Shown piece by piece: positions 45,005-54,381 of a stretch of DNA of 64,000 nt. Where the stretch lies: the NCBI RefSeq assembly GCF_006402735.1, contig NZ_CP017174.1, positions 437,001 to 501,000 on the forward strand, written 5' to 3'. The DNA comes from Myxococcus xanthus. Its GTDB lineage: Bacteria > Myxococcota > Myxococcia > Myxococcales > Myxococcaceae. Position numbers and translations under genes: made by a program. The stretch's first letter is position 1. Every line of letters starts with the position of its first letter. A model generated the notes under the pieces. The model worked only from the letters and a program-made list of their open reading frames with translations, was not told the origin of the DNA and did no database searches.

Positions 45005-46819
45005 TCAGAACGACTCTTCCGGCACCTCCATCAGGTCCAGGTTGCCGTGCTCCACCATGCGGGCGGCGTGGGCGACGCCGGGCAGCACCTCGTGGCAGAA
45101 CCAGCGGGCGCTGGCGAGCTTGCCCACGTAGAAGGCGCGGTCCCCGGGGTTGCTCTTCATGCGCTCCAGCGCGACCTCCGCGTGGCGCACCAGCAGCCAG
45201 CCGATGACGACCTCCGCGACGGCGGCCAGCACGCGGTTGCCCTGCAGGCCCACGTGGTAGACGGACTCGCCTAGCTTGCCCATCAGCGTGCCGAGCATCG
45301 TCTCCAAGTCGCCCAGCGCACGGCCCAGCGCGGCGCGCTCGGCCTCCAGCTCCTTGCCCTCACCGGTGCGCTCGGCTGTCTCGCGAATCTGCGACAGCAG
45401 GCCCTGGAGCGTCGCGCCGCCGTCACGCGCCACCTTGCGCATGAGCAAGTCGAGCGCCTGGATGTGCGTGGTGCCCTCGTAGAGCGTGTCGATTTTCTGG
45501 TCCCGGATGTACTGCTCCACCGGGTAGTCCTGCAGGTAGCCGGAGCCGCCGTGGACCTGGAGCGACAGCGCCAGCAGCTCGTAGACCTTCTCCGAGCAGT
45601 AGCCCTTCACCAGCGGCAGCAGCATGTCGTTGAGCGTGTCCAGCTCGCCCGCCTCGGTGGCGCGGTGGCCGCCCTTGCGCTCCACTCCGTCCTGGATGAA
45701 CGCGGTGTAGAGGCACAGCGCGCGCATTCCCTCCGCGTGGGCCTTCTGCGCCATCAGCATGCGGCGCACGTCGGGGTGGCGGAAGATGGGCACGCGCGGC
45801 GCCGTCTTGTCCCGGGCCTGCATCAGGTCCGCGCCCTGGAGGCGGTCCTTGGAGAAGGCCAGCGCGCGGCCGTAGCCGGCCGACAGCGTGGCCATGGACT
45901 TCACGCCCACCGCCATGCGGGCCTGCTCGATGATGTAGAACATCTGCCGGATGCCGTCGTGGACCTCGCCCAGCAGCAGGCCGCGACAGGGCTTCCCGTC
46001 GCCGAAGGTCATCTCACAGGTGACGGAGCCCTTCAGCCCCATCTTCTTCTCCAGCTTGGTGCACACCACGCCGTTGGCTTCACCCAGGCTGCCGTCCTCG
46101 TTCACCCAGTACTTGGGCACGACGAACAGCGACAGGCCCTTGGTGCCGGGCGCCGCGCCCTCCGGACGCGCCAGCACCATGTGGATGATGTTCTCGGACA
46201 TGTCCGAGTCACCGTTGGTGATGAAGCGCTTCACCCCTTCGATTTCCCAGACGGTGTCGGAGACGCGGCGGGCCTTGGTTCGGGCGGCGCCCACGTCACT
46301 GCCGGCGTCGGGTTCGGTGAGCACCATGGAGCCACCCCAGCGGCGGTCCAGCATGTGCGGCAGGAAGCGCTGCTTCTGCGCGTCCGTGCCCAGCCGGTCG
46401 ATGATGCGCGCCAGCAGGTTGCCCAGCGTATAGAAGGCCAGCGAGGCATTGGCGCCCACCAGCAGCTCGAACGCGGCCCATCCCAGAGAGGGCGGCGCGC
46501 CCAGGCCGCCCAGGTGCGGCGGCTGCTCCAGCAGGTGCATGCCCGCGTCGAAGAAGGCATTCATCGCCTTCTTCAGTCCGGGCGGCAGCGTCACCTCGCC
46601 ATTCTCGAGCTTCGGCGGGTTGTGCTCCGGCTCCTCGAAGCTCTGGGCCAGTTCGTTGGTGCTGAGCTGGGCGAACATCTGGAGCATCTGGCGTGCGGCC
46701 GTCTCGTCCAGGTCGCCAAAGGGTGCGTGGCCCAGCGAGGCTCGGCCGATATCGAGGAACTCGAAGAGGTTGAACTCGATATCGCGCAGGTTGGGGACGT
46801 AGTGGTTCGAAGACGACAT
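45005..46819 (-). CDS. Acyl-CoA dehydrogenase (large, FadE-like)
   Basis: 604 residues, the longer group of bacterial ACADs with a C-terminal extension. Order: N-terminal helices (RDIEFNLFEFLDIGRASLGH), FAD-binding MVLTEPDAGSDVGAARTKA, KRFITNGDSDMSENIIHMVL, and the helical end with KIDTLYEGTTHIQALDLLMR, whose Glu (YEGTT) is the catalytic base. It oxidises acyl-CoA to enoyl-CoA, passing electrons to ETF, in fatty-acid degradation. Monocistronic, convergent with the TIGR00300 gene. Confidence 0.95.
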   Translation of the reverse strand: MSSSNHYVPNLRDIEFNLFEFLDIGRASLGHAPFGDLDETAARQMLQMFAQLSTNELAQSFEEPEHNPPKLENGEVTLPPGLKKAMNAFFDAGMHLLEQPPHLGGLGAPPSLGWAAFELLVGANASLAFYTLGNLLARIIDRLGTDAQKQRFLPHMLDRRWGGSMVLTEPDAGSDVGAARTKARRVSDTVWEIEGVKRFITNGDSDMSENIIHMVLARPEGAAPGTKGLSLFVVPKYWVNEDGSLGEANGVVCTKLEKKMGLKGSVTCEMTFGDGKPCRGLLLGEVHDGIRQMFYIIEQARMAVGVKSMATLSAGYGRALAFSKDRLQGADLMQARDKTAPRVPIFRHPDVRRMLMAQKAHAEGMRALCLYTAFIQDGVERKGGHRATEAGELDTLNDMLLPLVKGYCSEKVYELLALSLQVHGGSGYLQDYPVEQYIRDQKIDTLYEGTTHIQALDLLMRKVARDGGATLQGLLSQIRETAERTGEGKELEAERAALGRALGDLETMLGTLMGKLGESVYHVGLQGNRVLAAVAEVVIGWLLVRHAEVALERMKSNPGDRAFYVGKLASARWFCHEVLPGVAHAARMVEHGNLDLMEVPEESF

Positions 46820-46874
46820 CTCGGGCTCCTCGCGGGTGTGGGACCGCGAGGCTAACCCGAGATTGATTCGCGAG

Positions 46875-47999
46875 TCAGTGACTCTTCAGCTGCAGGGTGG
46901 GCACTGCGCCCTCGCCGAGGACGAGGTGCACCTGCCCCACCTTGGACGCGAGGTCCTTATAGGCCTCCAGCTCCTTGAGGCGCACCAGCAGCGGGTTCTC
47001 CGCCAGCACCTTGGCCGTCTGCGCCATGGAGCGGGTGGCGGCCGTCTCCTCGCGCCGCATGATGACGTTGGCCTCCGCTTCCTTCTGCGCCTGGATGACG
47101 CGGTTGAGCAGCTCCTTCATCTCACCCGGGAGGACGACGTCCTTGATGCCGAAGCGCAGCAGCTCCAAGCCCACCGTGCTGGCGCGGTCCTTCACCTGGG
47201 TGAAGAGGCTTTCGGCCACGGCTTCGCGCGAGGCGAGCAGCTCATCCAGCGTCCGCTCCGACACGGCCTCGCGCGCGGCCAGCTGCATGGCCAGGTAGAG
47301 GACGTCATCCGGAGCGCGGGACACGACGGCGAGCCGGCGCGCGTCCGAGACGCGGAAGGCCGCTGACAGGTTGAGGCGCAGGGTGACGCGGTCCTTCGTC
47401 ATCACCTCCTGGCCGGTGACGTGGAGCAGGCGCTCGCGCAGGTCGATGAGGGCCAGCTGCACCTTGCGGGCGACCGTCCACGCGGCGTGACGTCCCGGAG
47501 GAAGTTCGGCGTCCAGCACACCATCCACGTAGCGGAGCACGACGGTGCCCTCGGTGGCGGTGGCCTCCGTGTAGTCGCTGGCGGGGACCAGGGCGCGCAC
47601 GTCATCGTGCAGCGGCGCCGTGGCGACACCCGAGGTGTCCACGCGCTCCATGCGCACGGTGGGGGCGCCGGGCGTCAGCTCGCGGCTGGGAAGGCGCTCC
47701 ACCGTCCACGCCTGGTGCAGGCCCCGGCCGAGCCAACGCACGGGGCGGCCCTTGTGGAAGAGGATGGCGCGTTCGTCGGCGCCGAGTTCGATGACTTGCA
47801 GGTCCGCTTCCGGCACGAGGGCCAGGAGCGCCGCGTCCAACTGGACGCGGGGCTGCTCGGTGCTCACGCGCACCAGCCGGACCTTGCGGAAGGGGTGGAT
47901 CAGCCAGTATCGGCCGGGAACGAGGTATCGCTCCGGCTTCTCGTCCACCAGTACGAACGCCCGCTCATTCTGCCCGACATCCACACGCATGATGCTCAT
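46875..47999 (-). CDS. Slipin/SPFH (band 7) protein
   Basis: 374 residues from ATG 47999, preceded by AAAGGAGGTG; the longer frame is discarded. Residues 1-130 are a beta-rich N-domain (MRVDVGQNERAFVLVDEKPE, RYLVPGRYWLIHPFRKVRLV). The SPFH core includes QEVMTKDRVTLRLNLSAAFR, DVLYLAMQLAAREAVSERTL and GLELLRFGIKDVVLPGEMKE, and the C-terminus a coiled coil with QAQKEAEANVIMRREETAAT. Slipins oligomerise at membranes and form scaffolds; this one lacks an obvious transmembrane anchor. Stands alone. Confidence 0.88.
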   Translation of the reverse strand: MSIMRVDVGQNERAFVLVDEKPERYLVPGRYWLIHPFRKVRLVRVSTEQPRVQLDAALLALVPEADLQVIELGADERAILFHKGRPVRWLGRGLHQAWTVERLPSRELTPGAPTVRMERVDTSGVATAPLHDDVRALVPASDYTEATATEGTVVLRYVDGVLDAELPPGRHAAWTVARKVQLALIDLRERLLHVTGQEVMTKDRVTLRLNLSAAFRVSDARRLAVVSRAPDDVLYLAMQLAAREAVSERTLDELLASREAVAESLFTQVKDRASTVGLELLRFGIKDVVLPGEMKELLNRVIQAQKEAEANVIMRREETAATRSMAQTAKVLAENPLLVRLKELEAYKDLASKVGQVHLVLGEGAVPTLQLKSH

Positions 48000-48670
48000 C
48001 GCGCACCTCCTTTCCCCCGCCGGGGGAGCTTGAAGAACCGGGACGTTCCCGTGCGCGTTGTCGCGCGTGTCCCGGGCACTGCTGAAAAGTGAGGGCCCCA
48101 CCGTTCACGGACGTGGAGCGCGGACTGCCTGTCGTGGCCGCCTCCTGGCTGCTCGCGCCTGCGCGTCGGGCACATCCGCGGGCGGCGGCAGGGGCTTCCG
48201 CTGACGGCTCGGAAGGGGCCTTGTCGCCCTGGCGGAAGGCCGGGCATCGAGGTGGGAGGAGTGGGAAGCGGTGGACCCGCGCTCACGTCAGCTCGCGGCG
48301 GAACCCTCTGGATTGAACGAAGGAATCGAACCTTCTCCGCAGGATTGGTGACCTGTGCTCTACCAGTGAGCGAGTTCGGAGCCAGGCGCATCTGGCGCCT
48401 GCTGCCTGTTGGACCCGACGGGGGCCCGGCCGGGCGGTCCGATGCGAGGAAACCACTGCGAGCGATGGACCCGGGAACACCCGCGTCGGCACCTGGGCGC
48501 AGCGCACCCGAGCCCGGAGCCGGGAGCCCAGGGACAGCCCCGTGACACCTCTGGATTCCGCCGAGGTCGAGCGACGGGACGCCGCGTGGAGTCTGACAGC
48601 GTTGATGGCGAGCACGCGGAAGGCCGCCCACTTCGTGTGAAGGGGCGGCCCGCGGTGGTGTGTCTCGGCG
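48000..48670. other. Intergenic region with a degenerate tRNA
   Basis: About 670 bp without a credible protein gene; the open frames are Arg/Pro-rich shadows. It holds the slipin ribosome-binding site (48000-48012), a tRNA-like remnant on the minus strand (48311-48380), and a GC hairpin CAGGCGC/GCGCCTG near 48382-48400 directly in front of that remnant. Confidence 0.5.
48311..48380 (-). pseudogene. Degenerate tRNA
   Basis: Read on the minus strand: D arm GCTC-ACTGGTA-GAGC, anticodon arm CAGG/CCTG with an 8-nt loop TCACCAAT, and a perfect T arm GAAGG-TTCGATT-CCTTC. The acceptor has only four inner pairs (GAAC/GTTC); the outer three fail. The anticodon-loop core GGTCACCA..TCC resembles GGTCGCCA.TCC of the tRNA at 4412. 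Probably not functional, though a novel tRNA-like RNA is possible. Confidence 0.5.
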
Positions 48671-49645
48671 TTACTTCACGTCGTCAGCGTCCTGGGGCAC
48701 CAGCGGGATGGGCGCCTTCGCTGTCTGCTGCGCGGGCGTTGCCAGGATGGCCTCCTCCGGCTCGGCGGGCTGGAAGGAAGGCGCAGGCTTCATCGGCGTG
48801 CACTCGGCCGCGTTCCGGACGCCGGGTCGCTTCTTCCCCGAGGACGAGCGCGACTGATTCGCCTTCGCCATCGTCGCTGACGACAGCTCGCACATGGGCG
48901 GCGTGTCGTCCGTGGTGTCGATGATGGGCTTCATTACCTTCGGCGGTGGCGCGGTCTGCGTCCCCTGCGACGACGAGCTCTGTCGTTCCGTGGACGACAC
49001 GTCACCCCGGAGCGCCGCGTCGCTGCGCTGCGTGGAGTCGGTCTGCGTGTTCGCCATGCCCTCGCTGCTGGACGTGGAGGTGGACGTCGCCACCGCGGAG
49101 GGCGCGGGCTTCTTCGCTGCTTCGCCCAGTGCCTCCGCGAGCAGGTTGTTGCTCTCGTGCATCTGGTTGCGCGCCCGCTCCATGCTGGCGTCGTGACGGT
49201 TGAGCTGCTCCGTGAGGGTGGCTTGATGTTGGTTGCGCTCCTTCTCGATGCTCGCCTTCAGCGTGTCCCGCTCCTGCGCCACCTCGCTCAGCCGCTGCTC
49301 CAGTGCGCCCTTCTCCGTGTTCAGGATGGTCTCCGCCCGGGCCATGCAGGCCGCGAGGACCTTCTCCTCGGACTCCCGTTCCGGCAGGGGTTCGCTCCGG
49401 TTCCAAGCCACCAACGCACTGCTCTGCCAGCGGTAGTCCGTGTGCATCACGCACTCCTGCACCAGCCGCGTGAGCCGATCCTCGGACCAGACGGGCACGG
49501 GCCGAGCGCAGGGCCCCACTTCCTCCTTGAGCGTGGAGGGAAAGGCCCGGGTCTGCTTCACCCAGCAACCGTCCCGCTGCTCCATCCGCACCGAGGTACA
49601 CGCGCTCGCCATCATCGCGAGCGACACCGCAACCACAAGCCTCAT
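48671..49645 (-). CDS. Coiled-coil lipoprotein
   Basis: 324 residues from ATG 49645, a lipoprotein signal MRLVVAVSLAMMASACTSV with lipobox ASAC. A short Cys-containing domain (QRDGCWVKQTRAFPSTLKEE) is followed by a coiled coil (ETILNTEKGALEQRLSEVAQ, ERDTLKASIEKERNQHQATL) and a Ser/Thr-rich disordered tail (ATSTSTSSSEG, SSTERQSSSSQG). No family recognised. Periplasm- or surface-facing lipid-anchored protein, possibly a structural spacer. Confidence 0.8.
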   Translation of the reverse strand: MRLVVAVSLAMMASACTSVRMEQRDGCWVKQTRAFPSTLKEEVGPCARPVPVWSEDRLTRLVQECVMHTDYRWQSSALVAWNRSEPLPERESEEKVLAACMARAETILNTEKGALEQRLSEVAQERDTLKASIEKERNQHQATLTEQLNRHDASMERARNQMHESNNLLAEALGEAAKKPAPSAVATSTSTSSSEGMANTQTDSTQRSDAALRGDVSSTERQSSSSQGTQTAPPPKVMKPIIDTTDDTPPMCELSSATMAKANQSRSSSGKKRPGVRNAAECTPMKPAPSFQPAEPEEAILATPAQQTAKAPIPLVPQDADDVK

Positions 49646-49892
49646 GTTCTCCCTCCGTCCCCTACGCCCATCGGCCCGTGCTTCTCCGCGGGACGGTAGG
49701 GACGGCGAGGACCCGCGCCCATGTCCGTGAACCCTGGAGCCGTGTGGGAATGTCCGGGGACAGACCTTCACCGGCAGGCAAGCGAGCGTGGAATGACCCA
49801 ACTGGCGTGTGCTGGCCAACGCTCCTGTCCGTGCGGGCGAGGCACTGTCGCATCGCCCGCGCCTGCCCGCCTGCTCCGCGCCGCGAGGTCGC

Positions 49893-50678
49893 TCAGCGGA
49901 GCAGCGCTTCCGTGTGGCTCAGCAGCTCCGGCCCACCGGGCTGTCCGTGCCCCGGGACCACCACGCGTGCCTCCGGAAACCGCTGCCGTGCGCGCGACAG
50001 GCTCGTGGGCCAGGCCGCCACGTCCGCGTCCTCCACGTTGCCCAGGTTCGTCGCGGCGCCGTCCTTCACGAAGCAGCCGCCGAACAGCACGCCGCTGTCC
50101 TTGTGCCACACGACGATGTTGTCCTTCGCGTGGCCCGCGCCCGGGAAGAAGAGCTCCAGGGCGCCCACCGTGCGCGTCTCGGCGAAGGTCTCCGTGGGGC
50201 CTGGCCGGCCCATGCCAGACGCAATCCGCGCCGTCTCCTCCAAGCCATGGACGGGGATGCCATGCGGGACGAGCGCCGGAACACCGCCGAGGCGATCCTC
50301 ATGGAAGTGCGTCACCACCGCCGTGCGGACCGGACGCCGAAGCGTGTCCCGGGCCCAGTCGAGCAGCAGCGCGCCCTGCCGTGCATCCCAGCCCGTGTCG
50401 ACCAGCAAGGACGTTTCACCGTCCTCGATGATGAGCCCGTTGGTGGAGACGCGGCCGAATGGCTTCAACGTCACCACCGTGACGTGCAACCACACGCCAG
50501 GCGCGAGCTTCCGAACGCTCACGTCATCCGCCAGCACGTACTCGTCCGGACCCTGGGACTGCGCCTTCACGGGGGGGGGCCGCTCCACCGTCGCAGCCGG
50601 CGTGGAGCGGGTGCAGGCGGTGCTCAGGGTGATGAAAAGAGCACCGGCACAAAGCCAACGGGGGGGAAGAAGCGTCAT
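49893..50678 (-). CDS. Subclass B1-type metallo-beta-lactamase lipoprotein
   Basis: 261 residues from ATG 50678. Lipoprotein signal MTLLPPRWLCAGALFITLST followed by AC (Cys22). All six B1 zinc ligands are at the right spacing: His124-x-His126-x-Asp128 (VVTHFHEDRLGG), His183 (GAGHAKDN), Cys202 (GGCFVKD) and His244 (VPGHGQPGG). So a two-zinc lactamase in the periplasm or outer membrane is expected. The 5' end of the gene has two homopolymer runs, C7 over codons 4-7 and C9 over codons 33-37, which could cause slippage. No mobile element surrounds it, so it looks intrinsic. Substrates cannot be predicted. Confidence 0.88.
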   Translation of the reverse strand: MTLLPPRWLCAGALFITLSTACTRSTPAATVERPPPVKAQSQGPDEYVLADDVSVRKLAPGVWLHVTVVTLKPFGRVSTNGLIIEDGETSLLVDTGWDARQGALLLDWARDTLRRPVRTAVVTHFHEDRLGGVPALVPHGIPVHGLEETARIASGMGRPGPTETFAETRTVGALELFFPGAGHAKDNIVVWHKDSGVLFGGCFVKDGAATNLGNVEDADVAAWPTSLSRARQRFPEARVVVPGHGQPGGPELLSHTEALLR

Positions 50679-50784
50679 CGTCAAAAGGCCTCGGCAGCGG
50701 CGATGCCGCGTCGGAGTGGAGGGATTCGAGCGGTACACCGAGGCGGGCCTGGGACCTGGCGCGGTGTGCCCCGGTTGTACCGAA

Positions 50785-51318
50785 TCAGTGCGCCTCGGAG
50801 AGATGGGAGGTGGCGAGCCAGCCCTTGCCGTCGAACCGGTAGATCCAAGTGGCATTCCCCTCACCCCAGTCGACCAGTCCCTGTCCCGGAGGCAGGGACG
50901 CGTCATTGGAGACGTAGCGCTGAAGGCAGCTCAACTTGCGCGGCAGCGCCTGGACTTCCCGCAGGTGTCCGCCCCGCGTGAAGAGCACCCGCACCGGGAC
51001 GGACCGGTTGCACGAGTAGCCCTCGCCCGGAAAGGCATAGTCCTGCTCTCCGTCCTGGTCGAAGTCACCCGGTACGCACGGCCAACCGTTCTTTTGCAGG
51101 GCGTCCAGGTCCACGCCGATCTCTTGAAGGTGGGGCGCCGCGTCTCCGACGTTCCCTACGCACAGGCACCGGAAGTTCGTTTCCGGGTCGCATCCGCCCT
51201 CCACGAGCGCAATCGACACGCTCGGCGGCGTTGTGTCGTCGCGGAGGGGGGCTTCCGCACAGCCCACGGCCAGTGCCAGCAGAGACGCCCCGATGCAGGT
51301 CCAACGCAGCCGAATCAC
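50785..51318 (-). CDS. Lipoprotein of unknown function
   Basis: 177 residues from GTG 51318, with GGAGG 8 nt upstream. Signal LRWTCIGASLLALAVGCAEA, lipobox AVGC. The mature part has five further cysteines (GGCDPETNFRCLCVGNVGD, GWPCVPGDFDQDGEQDYAF, LSCLQRYV) and an EF-like DFDQDGEQDY segment that may bind Ca2+ in the style of FG-GAP repeats. Ends WIYRFDGKGWLATSHL. No known family. Confidence 0.75.
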   Translation of the reverse strand: MIRLRWTCIGASLLALAVGCAEAPLRDDTTPPSVSIALVEGGCDPETNFRCLCVGNVGDAAPHLQEIGVDLDALQKNGWPCVPGDFDQDGEQDYAFPGEGYSCNRSVPVRVLFTRGGHLREVQALPRKLSCLQRYVSNDASLPPGQGLVDWGEGNATWIYRFDGKGWLATSHLSEAH

Positions 51319-51423
51319 GTGTCGATGCCTCCAGGGAGGAGGCCAGTGCAAGCCTCGTGCACACCTTGGAATGGCCGGGCCGTGGCCCTCAGGCAACGGA
51401 AGCGCGGTCCTGGAGCCACGCGC

Positions 51424-52074
51424 TCAGCGCCGCTCCACCTCCCACCACCCGAACCACATGGTCCGCTGTTCCGTGAGCTGCACCCAGCCGGGCGCATGCG
51501 CGTACGTGCGTGGGAGCAGCCCTGCTTCCGTGACAGCCCGGGCGGTCTCCTCGAATGAGTACAGGTGCAGCGTCACCGCCGGCCCCGCCGTTTGAATCGG
51601 CTGCACGGGCGCCTCGTGCCCGTCCAACCCCGGCCGCCGCTCCAGCACGGTGAAGAGCAGCTTGCCGCCCGGCTCCAGCGCCTCCGCGAGGTGCTTCAGC
51701 ACGCGCGGCAGGTCGTCGCAGAAGTCCAGACAGCCAATGGCGAGCGCGACGGTGAAGCGGCCCCAGTCGGGAGGAATCGGCTGGTGGTAGCTGTGGACAT
51801 GCCACGCGCCACCCGGCCGCGCTGTCCGAGCCAGCGCGAGCATGTCCTCGGAGAGGTCGGTGCCAACCACGGCGATGGAGGCGTCCAGGCCCCGGGTGTG
51901 AAGCCCCGGTCCACACCCCACGTCGAGCACGCGGGCGCCGGGCGCCACCATCGCCGCGAGGAAGCGCTCCACCCGCTCCTCGTACCGGTGCAGGGCGGGG
52001 AAGAGCGCCTCGTAGGCCGAGGCAATCTCCCCGTACACCTGCTTCACGCCCTCTTCCTGTGCATCCCGCGACAC
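51424..52074 (-). CDS. Class I SAM-dependent methyltransferase
   Basis: 216 residues if the GTG at 52074 (GGAGG 4 nt upstream) is used; an ATG at 52176 would add 34 residues with no ribosome-binding site. Motif I RVLDVGCGPGLHTRGLDASI, GTDLSEDMLALARTA, FTVALAIGCLDFCDDLPRVL, ALEPGGKLLFTVLERRPGL. This is the UbiE/Methyltransf_11 pattern; the substrate is unknown. Separated from glgX by 114 nt on the same strand. Confidence 0.88.
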   Translation of the reverse strand: MSRDAQEEGVKQVYGEIASAYEALFPALHRYEERVERFLAAMVAPGARVLDVGCGPGLHTRGLDASIAVVGTDLSEDMLALARTARPGGAWHVHSYHQPIPPDWGRFTVALAIGCLDFCDDLPRVLKHLAEALEPGGKLLFTVLERRPGLDGHEAPVQPIQTAGPAVTLHLYSFEETARAVTEAGLLPRTYAHAPGWVQLTEQRTMWFGWWEVERR

Positions 52075-52188
52075 GGTTCCTCCGGCGCGTGCGAGCGCCC
52101 TGGCGGCGGACCTGCTTCGCTCAGGCACCGGCACGCCGCACCCGCCGAGGAAGGCCTCGGCGGGGAACCCTAGCATGCGGCATCTGCC

Positions 52189-54315
52189 TCAGTCCGCGAC
52201 CTGCCGGAACACCGCGAGCGAGCGGCCGATGAGCTCGAACGTCTCACCTTTCACCGGCTCCGGTCCCCGGTTGTCGTCGGTGGTGCAGAGCTCCAGCTCC
52301 CATCGCTGGCCCTGCGAGGCGGGCGGCAGCTTGTACGTCACCGGCTCATGGTGCGAGTTGAGCAGTATCAGCAGCGCGTCACCGATGATGCGCTGCCCGC
52401 GCTCGTCCGGCGTGGGGATGGCGTCGCCGCCCAGGAGGAACGCCAGCGAGCGCACGAAGGGCTTCTCCCAGTCCTCCGCCTTCATCTCCGAGCCATCCGG
52501 CCGGAACCACGTCAGGTCCTTGTGCTCGGAGTCCCACAGGTGCTGGCCCTTGAAGAAGCGGCGGCGCTGGAGCACCGGCTGGCGGTGGCGGAAGTGGATG
52601 AGCTTGCGCGTGAACTCCAGCAGCTTCCGCCGCCGCTCATCCAGGTTCCAATCCACCCACGACAGCGCGTTGTCCTGGCAGTACGCGTTGTTGTTGCCAC
52701 CCTGCGTGCGGCCCATCTCGTCACCCGCGACAATCATCGGGATGCCGGTGGAGAGGAAGAGCGAGGCCAGCAGGTTGCGCTTCTGCCGCTCGCGCAGTGC
52801 GATGACATCCGCGTTGTCCGTCTCACCCTCCACGCCGCAGTTCCACGACTGGTTGTCGTCCGCGCCGTCGCGGTTGTGCTCGCCGTTGGCCTCGTTGTGC
52901 TTGTGGCTGTACGTCACCAGGTCGTGCAGCGTGAAGCCGTCATGCGCGGTGACGAAGTTGATGCTCGCCTGGGGCCGCCGGTGCGCCTCCGCGTACAGGT
53001 CCGCGTTGCCCGTGAGCCGGTAGCCCATCTCACTGGCGAGGTTCTCATCGCCCTTCCAGTAGCGGCGCAGCGCGTCCCGGTACTTGCCGTTCCACTCGCG
53101 CCAGGGCGAAGGGAAGCCGCCCACCTGGTAGCCGCCGAGGCCCACGTCCCAGGGCTCGGCGATGAGCTTCACGCGGCCGAGCACCGGGTCCTGGTGGAGA
53201 ATCTGGAACAGCGCCGCGTTGCGGTCGAACGCGCCTTCACCCGTGCGGCCCAGCACCGTGGCGAGGTCGAAGCGGAACCCGTCCACGTGCATCTCCGTCA
53301 CCCAGTAGCGGAGGCTGTCGATGATGAGCCGCGCCGTCTGCGGGTTGGACGAGTTGACGCTGTTGCCGCACCCGGTGAAGTCCAGGTAGTGCCGCCCATC
53401 CGGCATCAGCCAGTAGTAGCTCGCGTTGTCGATGCCCTTGAGCGACAGCGTGGGCCCCAGGTGGTTGCCCTCGCAGGTGTGGTTGTAGACGACGTCGAGG
53501 ATGACCTCGATGCCCGCGGCGTGCAGGTCCCTCACCATCGCCTTGAACTCGGCGACGGCGGCGCCGGGCGTCTTGCGGCTGGCGTAGTACTGCTCCGGCG
53601 CGAAGTAGCCCAGCGTGTTGTAGCCCCAGAAGTTGGACAGCTTCTTGTCGTCGAGGAACGAGTCGTCCGCGAAGGCATGCACCGGCAGCAGCTCCACCGA
53701 CGTCACGCCCAGCTTCAGCAGATGCTCGATGACGGGCGGGCAGGCCAGGCCCGCGTAGGTGCCGCGAAGGTGTTCGGGCACGCCGGGGTGGCGCATGGTG
53801 AGGCCGCGCACGTGGGCCTCGTACAGCACTGTCTTGCGCCAGCTGATGTCCGGGCGCCGGTCATTGCCCCAGTCGAAGTAGTCGCTCACCACCACGGACT
53901 TGGGCACGCCCGCCGCGCTGTCGCGTTCGTCTCGTGCCAGGTCCTGCTGCTCGTGCCCCAGCGGATAGCCGAACACCGGCTGGCGCCAGTCCACGTCGCC
54001 GTAGAGCGCCTTGGCGTAGGGGTCCACCAGCAGCTTGTGCGGATTGCAGCGGTGTCCCTTGGCGGGCTCGTACGGGCCATGGACGCGCAGACCGTAGAGC
54101 GTGCCTGGCTCCAGGCCCGGCACGTAGCCGTGGTGCACGAAGTCCGTGGACTCCGGCAGGCCGAACCGTTCGATTTCACGCGCCGGGTCCGCGGGGTCGA
54201 ACAGGCAGACCTCCACGCGGGTCGCGACCTGGGAGTAGATGGCGAAGTTGACCCCTGAACCATCGAAGGTGGCGCCACGAGGCCAGGGCTTGCCCGGCCA
54301 GACTTCCCTACTCAT
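52189..54315 (-). CDS. glgX: Glycogen debranching enzyme GlgX
   Basis: 708 residues from ATG 54315 (MSREVWPGKPWPRGATFDGS). N-terminal CBM48 domain, then a GH13 barrel: VVYNHTCEGNHLGPTLS, nucleophile Asp in MHVDGFRFDLATVLG, acid Glu in LIAEPWDVGLGG, and the transition-state Asp in FVTAHDGFTLHDLVTY. GlgX hydrolyses alpha-1,6 branches of phosphorylase-limit dextrins in glycogen breakdown. No other glg gene in the window. Confidence 0.95.
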   Translation of the reverse strand: MSREVWPGKPWPRGATFDGSGVNFAIYSQVATRVEVCLFDPADPAREIERFGLPESTDFVHHGYVPGLEPGTLYGLRVHGPYEPAKGHRCNPHKLLVDPYAKALYGDVDWRQPVFGYPLGHEQQDLARDERDSAAGVPKSVVVSDYFDWGNDRRPDISWRKTVLYEAHVRGLTMRHPGVPEHLRGTYAGLACPPVIEHLLKLGVTSVELLPVHAFADDSFLDDKKLSNFWGYNTLGYFAPEQYYASRKTPGAAVAEFKAMVRDLHAAGIEVILDVVYNHTCEGNHLGPTLSLKGIDNASYYWLMPDGRHYLDFTGCGNSVNSSNPQTARLIIDSLRYWVTEMHVDGFRFDLATVLGRTGEGAFDRNAALFQILHQDPVLGRVKLIAEPWDVGLGGYQVGGFPSPWREWNGKYRDALRRYWKGDENLASEMGYRLTGNADLYAEAHRRPQASINFVTAHDGFTLHDLVTYSHKHNEANGEHNRDGADDNQSWNCGVEGETDNADVIALRERQKRNLLASLFLSTGIPMIVAGDEMGRTQGGNNNAYCQDNALSWVDWNLDERRRKLLEFTRKLIHFRHRQPVLQRRRFFKGQHLWDSEHKDLTWFRPDGSEMKAEDWEKPFVRSLAFLLGGDAIPTPDERGQRIIGDALLILLNSHHEPVTYKLPPASQGQRWELELCTTDDNRGPEPVKGETFELIGRSLAVFRQVAD

Positions 54316-54381
54316 TGCAGGCTCTCGATTCTGATGGAAAGGCCTGCCCAATGTGGGATTGCACCTCTGGGCTGGCAAGCG

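Noticed and set aside
52348-54258. 636-codon plus-strand frame
   Set aside because: Shadow of glgX; Val/Arg/His-rich without domains.
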